DNA of 64,000 bases. Origin: Pseudomonas sp. FP453 (lineage in GTDB: Bacteria; Pseudomonadota; Gammaproteobacteria; Pseudomonadales; Pseudomonadaceae). Below, piece after piece: positions 9,635-18,145 of this stretch. The position numbers and the translations under genes were made by a program. Position 1 is the stretch's first letter; each line of letters begins with the position of its first letter. Where the stretch lies: NCBI RefSeq assembly GCF_030687495.1, contig NZ_CP117435.1:3104501-3168500 (forward strand), written 5' to 3'. The notes under the pieces were generated by a model. It was given only the letters and a program-made list of their open reading frames with translations. It searched no databases and had not been told where the DNA came from.

Positions 9635-10143
9635 GCCGATTGGCGCAGGCGCGCCATGCTCACGGTATCGACGAACACGCCGTCGCGCAGGGCGAAATCG
9701 CGCATGCGGCCTTCAACCTCGAAGCCGAATTTGCGATACAGCTGCTGCGCGGCTTCGTTGTCGGCGTACACCGTCAGTTCCACGCGGCGCAGGTTCATCC
9801 AGTTGTCGGCCACGTCCAGCGCGGCCGCCAGCAGGCGCGAGCCCACACCCTTGCCCTGCCAGGCCGGCGCCACGCCCATGCCGAACGAGCCGACATGGCT
9901 GCGACGCACGCGCAGCAGCTGTTCCAGGCCCAGTTGGCCGATCACCTCGCCGCCATGCACCGCCACCAGTTGCAGGCGCCGCTCGTTGTCCAGCTCCAGC
10001 TTGTTGCGCCACGCCTGCACCGACTGGAAAGGCATCTGCAGCACCTGTCGGCACACCGCCGGTTCGTTATAGAGCGCGGCGACGCCCTCAAGATGGGCCT
10101 CGGTAAAGCGCTGGATGACGATATGGGCTTCAGGCGTGTGCAT
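9631..10143 (-). CDS. GNAT family N-acetyltransferase
   Basis: 170 residues. The acetyl-CoA binding motif A is clear (VAPAWQGKGVGSRLLAAAL, about residues 91-109), followed by VELTVYADNEAAQQLYRKFGF, the usual motif B with the conserved N, Y and GF. The substrate cannot be told from sequence; the spread of residues resembles YhhY-like amino-acid acetyltransferases. Single gene with its 3' end overlapping the racemase 3' end by 4 bp. Confidence 0.85.
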   Translation of the reverse strand: MHTPEAHIVIQRFTEAHLEGVAALYNEPAVCRQVLQMPFQSVQAWRNKLELDNERRLQLVAVHGGEVIGQLGLEQLLRVRRSHVGSFGMGVAPAWQGKGVGSRLLAAALDVADNWMNLRRVELTVYADNEAAQQLYRKFGFEVEGRMRDFALRDGVFVDTVSMARLRQSA

Positions 10144-10204
10144 GGTGTTTCATCCTTTGAAAGACACGTGGCCGACCAGTGTAGAGGCCGCGCCTGCCCG
10201 ATGG

Positions 10205-11269
10205 CTAGGGGGCCGGAACCGTGGACCACAACGACGGCCAATCCCCGTAGAAAACGCCCGTGCAGCGCGGCATCATGTGGAACTCACTGAGCCGGAACGA
10301 CCTGCCGTCGAATACCCAGACGCCGCCAGCGCCACAATCACCAATCCCACGCTGCTTATAGAAATAACTCAGGGTGCCGGTGGCTTCGTCATACCCGGCC
10401 GAGCCTTGTAGCGCTGCGCCGTCCATGGGCAACGGTTCGAGGTCAAGCAGGGTTTCGGTGTAGGGCGCTTGCCGCTGCCGGCTGCTGACGGCGTACTCGC
10501 AGTTGTAGGCCGCACAGTCATGACGCACCACTGTCATCGCCTGCTCCGCCGTCAGGGCGCCAGCGTTGGCCTCGGGCTCACCCTCTTCCGGAGTGACTGC
10601 CCTCAAGGCGGCGGCTACCAGCCCGGCCAGTTCTTGTGCGGTCAGCGGCGGTGCCTGGGTGAACTTACGCAATAGCGGTGTCGGCAAACGCGGCGGCACT
10701 TCACTAGCGGCGCCCTTGCCCGGTCGGGCGAGCGCGGTGACGTTATCGACCCGCCCCTGCACGGCATCCATCAACAGCAACGACGCACTTAGCCCGCTCA
10801 GTGAAACGTGCGCCTGTTCATCGCCTGGCAACTGTAAGCGCTGGCCATTACGCAGCCGCTGTAACCAGCGCCGTGCCGCCGCCTCGTCGATCACCGCGAA
10901 GGACTGCGCTTCGGGGTCATTGCCTTGATCGTCCAACTCAAGCTGCAAATCGCGCGTCAGCTCCAGCCCTAGAGGCTGACCGTCCAGCTGCAAAGTAGAA
11001 AGGTCTACGCCTTCGCCACGGTGATCGAAGCGCAAGCGCAGAAAACCCTCGGGACCCGCTTGGTGCCAGATATGCAGGGTCAGCGAGCTGTAGTCCTCTT
11101 CATCCACGCCACTGGGGGCGCTGAGGGCATGGCAATTGCGCAGGTTGTCGCAACCGACAACCCACTGCTTGATTTCACGCAGCAATGGCACGGTTTCAGC
11201 GGGGGGTTGAGCGAAGGCTTGGGAGGTGGCGCTGGAAAGCAATAGGGCCAGGTATGCGGGGCGCAGCAT
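10205..11269 (-). CDS. DUF1176 domain protein, secreted
   Basis: 354 residues from the ATG at 11269, preferred over longer frames because GGAGAG precedes it and it begins a signal peptide (MLRPAYLALLLSSATSQAFA, cleaved after AFA). The mature protein begins with VVGCDNLRNCHAL, a cysteine pair typical of DUF1176, and continues with WHQAGPEGFLRLRFD and late GDCGAGGVWVFDG. Periplasmic protein of unknown function. It stands alone downstream of the Septu-type pair on the same strand. Confidence 0.7.
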   Translation of the reverse strand: MLRPAYLALLLSSATSQAFAQPPAETVPLLREIKQWVVGCDNLRNCHALSAPSGVDEEDYSSLTLHIWHQAGPEGFLRLRFDHRGEGVDLSTLQLDGQPLGLELTRDLQLELDDQGNDPEAQSFAVIDEAAARRWLQRLRNGQRLQLPGDEQAHVSLSGLSASLLLMDAVQGRVDNVTALARPGKGAASEVPPRLPTPLLRKFTQAPPLTAQELAGLVAAALRAVTPEEGEPEANAGALTAEQAMTVVRHDCAAYNCEYAVSSRQRQAPYTETLLDLEPLPMDGAALQGSAGYDEATGTLSYFYKQRGIGDCGAGGVWVFDGRSFRLSEFHMMPRCTGVFYGDWPSLWSTVPAP

Positions 11270-11333
11270 GGGGACTCTCCGTGTCGAAAAATGGCGCGGA
11301 TTGTCCCATGTCTGTGGTTTTTGAGGGTAGCCG

Positions 11334-12053
11334 TTACGGTCGGGCTTGGCCGCGTACGCGCGCAGCACGCTTTTCCAGTTGCTGCGCATGACGTTCTGCC
11401 CCTTGCTTGAGTGCCTGGCAGTATTCGGGGAGGCAGTGCTGGGCGTCTGGCGTGTCGACTTCATTAGCCAGACGTCGGGCGGTAGCGGCAGAGATGGGCG
11501 TGCCGCGGGGTTTCAGTCGGCCTTTGATGACGGCCGCACGATCGTTGACCAGTGTTGGGTGATTGAGTTTGAGCACTTCGACAGTCGCAATGGCTTCGGG
11601 GGTCAACCCTTCCACACGGCCGTCGCTGAAGTATCGAAAAAAGCGTTCGACATTGGCGGTCAGCGGAGAAACGAACGGCTGCTTGGCTGAATCGTAGTCA
11701 TCTTTTTCCACGGCGCCATAACCGCATGCGACCTTGGCTTGGCTGGAGGGGTAGCACGCGACAAGGTTGGTGTAGGCAATGCTTTCGGGCTTGTGGTGTT
11801 TTTGTGGAAGGACATGCTCAATGTGGCAACTGAGTTGCGTGCCCCGATCCTTTGCCCGACATTCAGCCGTTGTCGGTAATCGGCGCAGGGTATAGGCACA
11901 TAAATGAAACTGCTCCTTCAAGAGCGCCTGACGCACCTCTTCACTTGGAAAGCTGCTGCCCTTACCGTAATACAGGTTTTGCGGCGTATCGCGGTTTTCC
12001 CTGCGCCATTCAATCAAGGCGCGTGGCTCGGCTCCCTTTTTGATCGACCTCAC
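11334..12053 (-). CDS. ptuB: PtuB-like HNH endonuclease of a Septu-type defence system
   Basis: 239 residues with a GTG start that overlaps the stop of the ATPase gene in GTGA. The start MRSIKKGAEPRALIEW, the segment HLCAYTLRRL and the HNH core CHIEHVLPQ...YTNLVACYPSSQA match the TIGR02646/PtuB family, a predicted metal-dependent nuclease in which the His pair and downstream Asn form the active site. In Septu systems PtuB cuts nucleic acid under control of PtuA. Frame overlap with the upstream ATPase and the pairing itself are the strongest evidence. Retron-associated versions also exist, but no reverse transcriptase is next to it. Confidence 0.8.
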   Translation of the reverse strand: MRSIKKGAEPRALIEWRRENRDTPQNLYYGKGSSFPSEEVRQALLKEQFHLCAYTLRRLPTTAECRAKDRGTQLSCHIEHVLPQKHHKPESIAYTNLVACYPSSQAKVACGYGAVEKDDYDSAKQPFVSPLTANVERFFRYFSDGRVEGLTPEAIATVEVLKLNHPTLVNDRAAVIKGRLKPRGTPISAATARRLANEVDTPDAQHCLPEYCQALKQGAERHAQQLEKRAARVRGQARP

Positions 12054-13333
12054 GCCTCGCCCTCTTCCAGTAACCTCAAAGAGTCGATGCTGGCTTGGGC
12101 CTCCAAGACATCAGGGATTTTCCCGACCCGCTCCCGCAATTGCACGAGGTTGGCTTGGGCGGATTCAAGATCATCGTCGTCCAGGTCGCGATAGATTTTT
12201 CTGAGTTGCAGGCTGACGTCTTGGTTTTGGGCATACCCGCCCATCAGCTCTTCGATCACTTCGCCGCTGCGCAGGCCCAGCGAGCGTTCTGGATGGCCTA
12301 GATACTGACCATCTTTCAAAAGAATGATGGACTCGGCTGGCAGTTCACCCAGGATCTGTGGGGAATGGGTGGTGATGATGAATTGGCAGTTGGGGAAGGT
12401 TTTTTCCAGGTTGGCGACAACGGTGCGTTGCCAGCCTGGGTGGAGGTGGAGGTCGAGTTCGTCGATGAGGACAACGCCCTTTCCTTTCAGCGGGTCAGGT
12501 ACTCCACGATTAAGTAATGTGAGCCTGCGCGCCAGATCACCGACCATTGCCAGCAGGCACTTTTCACCGTCCGAAAGCTGCAAGACGTTGAATTCAAGCT
12601 CGCCCTTTAGAATGGTCATTCTCAATGCGGGTTTACGACGCACCCGAACATCTCTGAATCCGGTAAAAGTCTCAATTGCTTTGCGCACAGCGGACAGTTC
12701 AGGGTCTCGATAGCCCGGAGTATCCCGGCGGTTTTCGTTTTCGAGGTCTTCTTGATTTCGGAACCATATGAAGAATCGCTTGAAGTCTGCACCGCCATGG
12801 CCAAGTGCTTCGTCATAGCCCTCTGCAATGGCATTCACCAGATTTTCGCGAACGCGTAGAGGGACATCCAACACAGCACGGTGTACATCGTAGTAAACCG
12901 CTAGAGGCAGTGCTATGCCGATATCAAATCCTGATTCGTAATGCCGGATTCCATACTCAAGTTCGTCAGCCTTGAAGTTCAACGCCAAAAGATCGCTGCT
13001 ACGCTCTGCTGGGTGCTTCCCTGCCTTTTTGTTCAAGGCAATTGCCCAGCGCAAATCCTCAGTGCCTGGCTGATTTAGCAAGCTCGTAGTGATTTCTAAC
13101 CTTGTGTAATCAGAGGTCGCACGAATGTCATCTTTTGATAACGCTCTGGACTTTGAAGCCTTGCCCACGACCCGTGAAGTCAAATTCGACAACGTAATCG
13201 CCAACGCATCCAGAATCGAAGACTTGCCCACCCCATTGACGCCCACCAAAGCGACAGTCTGCTTACCCTCGAAATCGAGCTCCATCTTCTCGATGCCGCG
13301 GAAATTGACGAGGGTAAAACGCTTGATCTGCAT
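12050..13333 (-). CDS. ptuA: PtuA-like AAA/SMC-type ATPase of a Septu-type defence system
   Basis: 427 residues from the ATG at 13333 (GGAAG upstream). It opens MQIKRFTLVNFRGIEKMELD, then has Walker A GVNGVGKSSILDAL, an ABC-like signature LQLSDGEKCLLAMVG, Walker B GVVLIDELDLHLHPGWQ and the switch ITTHSPQILGELP. This is the OLD/RecF-like ATPase arrangement seen in PtuA. It should hold the PtuB nuclease and sense ATP or phage-induced change. Base composition is visibly less GC-rich than the flanking genes, in line with acquired defence genes. About 100 bp separate it from the glycerate kinase gene. Confidence 0.8.
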   Translation of the reverse strand: MQIKRFTLVNFRGIEKMELDFEGKQTVALVGVNGVGKSSILDALAITLSNLTSRVVGKASKSRALSKDDIRATSDYTRLEITTSLLNQPGTEDLRWAIALNKKAGKHPAERSSDLLALNFKADELEYGIRHYESGFDIGIALPLAVYYDVHRAVLDVPLRVRENLVNAIAEGYDEALGHGGADFKRFFIWFRNQEDLENENRRDTPGYRDPELSAVRKAIETFTGFRDVRVRRKPALRMTILKGELEFNVLQLSDGEKCLLAMVGDLARRLTLLNRGVPDPLKGKGVVLIDELDLHLHPGWQRTVVANLEKTFPNCQFIITTHSPQILGELPAESIILLKDGQYLGHPERSLGLRSGEVIEELMGGYAQNQDVSLQLRKIYRDLDDDDLESAQANLVQLRERVGKIPDVLEAQASIDSLRLLEEGEA

Positions 13334-13435
13334 GATCGGCTTCCAACGTGCCTGGCCAGGTCGGCCAGTCTTCAAAGTAAGCACGGATCATAGTAATTAT
13401 CGACAGATCTGTCACGGCACTGACGGTTACCTCTA

Positions 13436-14575
13436 TCAGCCCCTCGCGGCCACCCGCCACACCCGCGCAATATCCGCCGCCCGCTCGCGCAGCAACCTCG
13501 GTGCCTCGCTGCACGCCTGCTCCAGGCTCATCGGCCCGGAGGGCAAGGCGAACGCCGCGTCCACGCCGTGGGCGTACATCTGCTCATAGCCGTCGCCCAG
13601 GGTCCCAGCGATGACGATCACGGGCACGCCGTGCTGCTTCGCGATGCGTGCCACGCCAAAGGGGGTTTTGCCGCGCAGGGTCTGAGCATCGAAACGGCCT
13701 TCGCCGGTAATCACCAGGTCGGCGCCTTGCACGGCGGCATCCAGGCCAACCAGGTCGGCGACGACTTCCACACCGGCGCGAAACTGCGCGCCAAGAAAGG
13801 CTTTGGCTGCAAACCCAAGGCCACCGGCCGCGCCGCTGCCGGGTTCGTCGCGCACGTCTTTGCCCAGGGCGCGCGCGCAGTGATCGGCGAAGTGGCCGAG
13901 GGCGGCGTCCAGCAGTTGCACTTGCGCGGGGTTGGCGCCTTTTTGCGGGCCGAAGATCGCCGAGGCACCGTGCGGGCCGCAGAGTGGGTTGTTGACGTCG
14001 GCGGCGATCTCAAAACGCACGTCGGCCAGGCGCGGGTCCAAGTGTTCAAGATCAATCCGGGCCAGGCGCGACAAGGCCAGGCCGCCCGGTGGCAAGGCGT
14101 GTTCCTCGGCGTCGAACAACTGCACGCCGAGCGCTCGCATCGCACCGGCACCGCCATCGTTGGTGGCACTGCCGCCAATCGCCAGGATGATGCGCTGGGC
14201 GCCGAGGTCGAGGGCGGCGCGGATCAGTTGCCCGGTGCCAAACGTGGTGCTGGAACAGGCGTCGCGCTGCCCAGGCGCAACCAGTTGCAGGCCGCTGGCT
14301 TCGGCCATCTCGATAATTGCCGTGTGGCTGTCGGCCAGCCAACCCCAATGGGCTTCGACCGTGCCGCCCAGCGGGCCTTGCACGGTTTGGCCGCGCAATT
14401 CGCCGTTGCACGCCGCGAGCACCGACTCAACCGTGCCTTCACCACCGTCCGCCATGGGGCACTGCACCAACTGCGCATCCGGCCAAACCTCGGCCAAGCC
14501 TGCCGCAATGGCTTGGGCCACGCCTTCTGCACTCAGGCTGTCCTTGAACGAGTCGGGGGCGATGATGATTTTCAT
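13436..14575 (-). CDS. Glycerate 2-kinase (GlxK/GarK family)
   Basis: 379 residues from the ATG at 14575 behind GGAGAAAG; the family start MKIIIAPDSFKDSLSA is exact. Other hallmarks are CPMADGGEGTVE, LAIGGSATNDGGAGA, GPQKGA and ITGEGRFDAQTLRGK. The enzyme phosphorylates D-glycerate with ATP to 2-phosphoglycerate in the cytosol, at the end of glucarate/galactarate or glyoxylate routes. It lies just downstream of the CdaR-type activator on the same strand and close to a sugar-acid transporter, so the three make a functional unit. Confidence 0.9.
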   Translation of the reverse strand: MKIIIAPDSFKDSLSAEGVAQAIAAGLAEVWPDAQLVQCPMADGGEGTVESVLAACNGELRGQTVQGPLGGTVEAHWGWLADSHTAIIEMAEASGLQLVAPGQRDACSSTTFGTGQLIRAALDLGAQRIILAIGGSATNDGGAGAMRALGVQLFDAEEHALPPGGLALSRLARIDLEHLDPRLADVRFEIAADVNNPLCGPHGASAIFGPQKGANPAQVQLLDAALGHFADHCARALGKDVRDEPGSGAAGGLGFAAKAFLGAQFRAGVEVVADLVGLDAAVQGADLVITGEGRFDAQTLRGKTPFGVARIAKQHGVPVIVIAGTLGDGYEQMYAHGVDAAFALPSGPMSLEQACSEAPRLLRERAADIARVWRVAARG

Positions 14576-14672
14576 GGGCTTTCTCCGGTTTTTATAACGC
14601 CCATGCTGCCAGTTGGCAGCAGCAATGACGCCGGTCAGATGCACAAGTACGCTTTGGCTTTGTTGTTCATTC

Positions 14673-15773
14673 CTACAAAGCCTGGGGCAAGAGTTGCACG
14701 CCGAGATAGAGGGCGAGCATGCCATCCAGGGTCAGCGGGTCGACGCCACTGAGTTCGGCGATACGCTCCATGCGATAGCGCAGGCTGTTGCGGTGGATGC
14801 CCAAGGCGTCGGCGCAGGCCTGGCTTTGCCCGTCGTGTTCACACCAGCTGCGCAGGGTCGCTTGCAATTGGCCGTTGCTGTCCTTGGCCAGCACTTTGCG
14901 CAGAGGGTTGAGCAACTCGTCCAGGGCGTCATCGTTGCGATGACGCCAGAGCATCACCGGCAGGCGAAAGCGGTTGAGGGTGAGCAGGCGTGAGTGCGGC
15001 AGTACATCGCGACCGTAGGCCAGCAAGTCGCCGACCCGACGGTAGCAACGGCGCAGGCCGGCCAGGCCATCGGCCTGCCCGCCGACGGCGACGCGCAGGA
15101 TGTTCCAGCCTGCGCCTTCGAGCTTTTCCAGCAACCGCAGGTTGTCCACCTGCGCCGCCGCGGGCCGGCACCAGAGCAGGGAAAACTGCGCCGAGCTGAC
15201 ACACCAGCTGTCTGGGTAGCGCGATGTGAGCCAGGCATTCAGGGCTTCTGCCGAGTGCCCCGGGCCCAGTTCAAACAGGTACGGCGTGCGCGCCAGCTGT
15301 GGCTTGAGCCCCAGTTGCCGGGCTTCGTCCACCAGGCGCGGGGAGTCACCGGTTTCGGCCAGGAGCAACGCCAGCAGGTCATCACAACGCTGGCGTCGCC
15401 ATTGTTGTTCGACTTGCTGGTGGCGGTGGCTGACAAGCATTTCAGCGGTCATGCGCACCAGTTCGGCGTAGGTGCGCAGCCCTTCCGGCTCACCGGTGAT
15501 GCCCAGCACGCCGATCAGGCGTTGGTCGTGCAGCAGCGGCAGGTTGATGCCCGGCTGCACGCCCTTGAGGTGCTTGGCGGTCTGGCCGTCGATCTCCACC
15601 ACGCGTCCATTGGCCAGCACCAGTTGCGCGCCTTCGTGGCGGGTATTGATGCGCTCCGGCTCGCCGCTGCCGAGAATCAGCCCCTGACTGTCCATGACAT
15701 TGACGTTATAGGGCAGGATGGCCATGGTGCGATCGACAATATCCTGCGCCAAGTCATGATCGAGCTCGAACAT
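14673..15773 (-). CDS. cdaR: CdaR-type sugar diacid regulator
   Basis: 366 residues. N-terminal diacid-recognition domain (ELDHDLAQDIVDRTMAILPY, LGITGEPEGLRTYAELVRM, about 1-135), a central GGDEF-like/linker part, and a C-terminal PucR-type helix-turn-helix (CADALGIHRNSLRYRMERI, about 320-345). In E. coli CdaR activates genes for glucarate, galactarate and glycerate use. Here it is divergent from the transporter at 15932 and upstream of glycerate kinase, which supports control of both by glycerate or an aldarate. Confidence 0.9.
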   Translation of the reverse strand: MFELDHDLAQDIVDRTMAILPYNVNVMDSQGLILGSGEPERINTRHEGAQLVLANGRVVEIDGQTAKHLKGVQPGINLPLLHDQRLIGVLGITGEPEGLRTYAELVRMTAEMLVSHRHQQVEQQWRRQRCDDLLALLLAETGDSPRLVDEARQLGLKPQLARTPYLFELGPGHSAEALNAWLTSRYPDSWCVSSAQFSLLWCRPAAAQVDNLRLLEKLEGAGWNILRVAVGGQADGLAGLRRCYRRVGDLLAYGRDVLPHSRLLTLNRFRLPVMLWRHRNDDALDELLNPLRKVLAKDSNGQLQATLRSWCEHDGQSQACADALGIHRNSLRYRMERIAELSGVDPLTLDGMLALYLGVQLLPQAL

Positions 15774-15931
15774 GGGGCTAACTTCCTGAAAGATGGTTGT
15801 TCACTGGCACAGCGCAAAGGGTGCTTCACTGTGCGTGGGCACAAAGACAGTACCCCGTCACGTCGCCGAGACTGTTTGGGCGATCAACGTTACCCTCGCA
15901 TCGCGAAAAATCATAATAAAGAGAGACTGCC

Positions 15932-17242
15932 ATGTCACAGAGCGCCACTGCCGTACTGGCCACCGATGACGATAAAAACGCCATCTACAAGCGCATCACC
16001 CTGCGCCTGATCCCCTTCATCTTTATCTGCTATCTGTTCAATTACCTCGACCGGGTAAACGTTGGCTTTGCCAAGTTGCAGATGCTCGATGCGTTGAAGT
16101 TCAGCGAAACCGTGTACGGCCTGGGGGCCGGGATCTTCTTTATCGGCTACGTGCTGTGCGGCGTGCCGAGCAACCTGGCGCTGACCAAATTCGGCCCACG
16201 GCGCTGGATTGCGCTGATGATGATCGTGTGGGGGACGTTGTCCACGTGCCTGCTGTTCGTCACCACGCCGACGCATTTCTATACCTTGCGCCTGTTTACC
16301 GGGGCCGCCGAAGCGGGCTTCTTCCCCGGTGTGGTGCTGTACCTCTCGCAGTGGTTCCCCACCTTCCGCCGTGGGCGGATCATGGCGCTGTTCATGTCGG
16401 CGATCCCGGTGTCCGGCTTGCTGGGCAGCCCGTTCTCCGGCTGGATCCTCAACCACTTCGCCGCCGGCCAAGGTGGCCTCGCGGGCTGGCAGTGGATGTT
16501 CCTGTTGCAAGGTGTGCCCACCGTCATTCTCGGCGCCCTCGCGTACTTCCTGCTCAGCGACAGCTTCGCCAACGCCAAATGGCTCAAGCCCCACGAGCGT
16601 GCCGTGCTGGAAGCCGACCAGGCGACCGACCTGGCCAACAAACCGAAAACCACCACCGACTCCCTCGCCGAAGTGTTCAAGAACCCGGCGATCTGGGCGT
16701 TCGGCCTGATCTACTTCTGTATCCAGAGCGGTGTATACGCGATCAACTTCTGGCTGCCGTCGATCATCAAGAACATGGGTTTCAGCGATAACCTGGTGAT
16801 CGGCTGGCTGAGTGCAATCCCGTACCTGCTGGCGGCGGTGTTCATGTTGCTGGTGGGCCGCTCGGCGGACTTGCGCAAGGAGCGGCGCTGGCACTTGGTG
16901 GTGCCGATGCTGATGGGCGCCGTGGGCCTGTTGATCGCGGTGAATTTCGCCACTACACCGGCCATTGCCATTCTGGGCCTGACCATCGCGACGATGGGCG
17001 CCCTGACCGGCCTGCCGATGTTCTGGCCGGTGCCCACCGCGATGCTTAGCGCAGGCGCGGCGGCCGGTGGCTTGGCGTTGATCAATTCGATGGGGCAGAT
17101 GGCGGGGTTCCTCAGCCCGTATATCGTCGGGTTTGTGAAGGATGCGACGGGGTCTACGGATTTGGCGTTGTACTTGCTGGCAGCGGTGATCGTTGCCGGC
17201 AGTGTGCTGGCGCTCCGAATGACCCGCACCCTCAAGGCCTGA
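15932..17242 (+). CDS. MFS transporter, anion:cation symporter (glucarate/glycerate-type)
   Basis: 436 residues, 12 predicted membrane helices. The opening RLIPFIFICYLFNYLDRVNVGFA and the RLFTGAAEAGFFPGVVLYLSQWFP signature are typical of the ACS family (GudP, TtuB and relatives). The acidic cytoplasmic loop follows helix 6. It would import a sugar acid with protons across the inner membrane; from its CdaR and glycerate kinase neighbours the substrate is probably an aldarate or glycerate. AAAGAGAG precedes the ATG. A REPIN lies directly after the stop. Confidence 0.85.
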   Translation: MSQSATAVLATDDDKNAIYKRITLRLIPFIFICYLFNYLDRVNVGFAKLQMLDALKFSETVYGLGAGIFFIGYVLCGVPSNLALTKFGPRRWIALMMIVWGTLSTCLLFVTTPTHFYTLRLFTGAAEAGFFPGVVLYLSQWFPTFRRGRIMALFMSAIPVSGLLGSPFSGWILNHFAAGQGGLAGWQWMFLLQGVPTVILGALAYFLLSDSFANAKWLKPHERAVLEADQATDLANKPKTTTDSLAEVFKNPAIWAFGLIYFCIQSGVYAINFWLPSIIKNMGFSDNLVIGWLSAIPYLLAAVFMLLVGRSADLRKERRWHLVVPMLMGAVGLLIAVNFATTPAIAILGLTIATMGALTGLPMFWPVPTAMLSAGAAAGGLALINSMGQMAGFLSPYIVGFVKDATGSTDLALYLLAAVIVAGSVLALRMTRTLKA

Positions 17243-17251
17243 TGCGGTCAA

Positions 17252-17339
17252 TGTGGGAGCTGGCTTGCCTGCGATAGCTCTGGTGAATTCAACACCGCTA
17301 TCGCAGGCAAGCCAGCTCCCACACAAGCCAGCTCCCACA
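17252..17339. repeat. REPIN with a duplicated right arm
   Basis: TGTGGGAGCTGGCTTGCCTG at 17252 is mirrored by GCAGGCAAGCCAGCTCCCACA ending at 17323 (20+ bp arms). The last 15 bases, AAGCCAGCTCCCACA, are then repeated once more at 17325-17339. It sits between the transporter and the convergent SDR gene, whose stop is only 2 bp further. Confidence 0.9.
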
Positions 17340-17340
17340 G

Positions 17341-18045
17341 TTACAGCAGGCCGCCGCCGTCGATGTCGATGACGGCGCCGGTCATGAAGCCATTCTCCAT
17401 GGCCAGCACATAACCTGCCGCCACTTCCTCTGCCCGCCCGACCCGCCCAACCGGCAACGCGCCGCCCGCCTTGGCGAACATCGCCAGCCGCTGCTCCTCA
17501 GCCAACCCCGCATACGCCGGCGTATCGATCACCCCCGGGCTGATCACATTAACCCGACGCGGTGCCAGCTCCTTGGCCAATTGCTTGCCCAGTGCTTCGG
17601 TGGCGGCGTTGATACCGACCTTGATGAACTGTCCCGGTACGAGCTTGCGGCCCAGTTGCCCCGAGGTCAGGCTGATACTGCCGTGTGCGTCGAGGTGAGG
17701 CAGCGCCAGTTGGATCGCCCGCAACGCGCCCCAGAGTTTCACGTTGAAGTTGTCCTGGGCTTCGTCCAGGTCGGTCTCGGCCAGGTTTTTTGCGCGCACA
17801 CTCGGGCCCGAGGTGTAGACCAGATGATCAAAGCGCCCGACGCTGGCGAACAGGCGTTGCAGCGAAGCGGCGTCGGTGACGTCTACCGGCTCGCTGCGCA
17901 GGCCGTTTTCGCCACCGGACGTCAGGCGCCGCCCGGCCAATACCACCTGTGCACCCCGAGCCGCAGCCGCCTTGGCCACGGCGGCACCAATGCCGCTGCT
18001 GCCGCCGATGACGATGACGGTTTTGCCGTTGAGGGAAGAAGTCAT
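17341..18045 (-). CDS. Short-chain dehydrogenase/reductase lacking the usual YxxxK
   Basis: 234 residues. The NAD(P) loop VIGGSSGIGAAVA, the VDVT motif and ISPGVIDTPAY are classic SDR. The usual catalytic Tyr-x-x-x-Lys is missing: after SLTSGQLGRKL the equivalent stretch reads KVGINAATEAL, so Tyr is Lys and Lys is Asn. A subgroup of SDRs shares this loss. It may bind nucleotide without standard carbonyl-reductase chemistry. The C-terminus GAVIDIDGGGLL is intact. Divergent from a LysR regulator, which probably controls it. Confidence 0.8.
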   Translation of the reverse strand: MTSSLNGKTVIVIGGSSGIGAAVAKAAAARGAQVVLAGRRLTSGGENGLRSEPVDVTDAASLQRLFASVGRFDHLVYTSGPSVRAKNLAETDLDEAQDNFNVKLWGALRAIQLALPHLDAHGSISLTSGQLGRKLVPGQFIKVGINAATEALGKQLAKELAPRRVNVISPGVIDTPAYAGLAEEQRLAMFAKAGGALPVGRVGRAEEVAAGYVLAMENGFMTGAVIDIDGGGLL

Positions 18046-18145
18046 GGAGAAATATCCTGGTTGAAAAGTGAGCGTTCATCTTCCCAACTTGGCAATCGGC
18101 GAAAAATCCCGGTAAAACGACAAGATCTTTAAAGGAATTTTACAA

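Noticed and set aside
11334..13333. Retron with PtuAB effector
   Set aside because: No reverse transcriptase gene is found on either side; only the effector-like pair is present.
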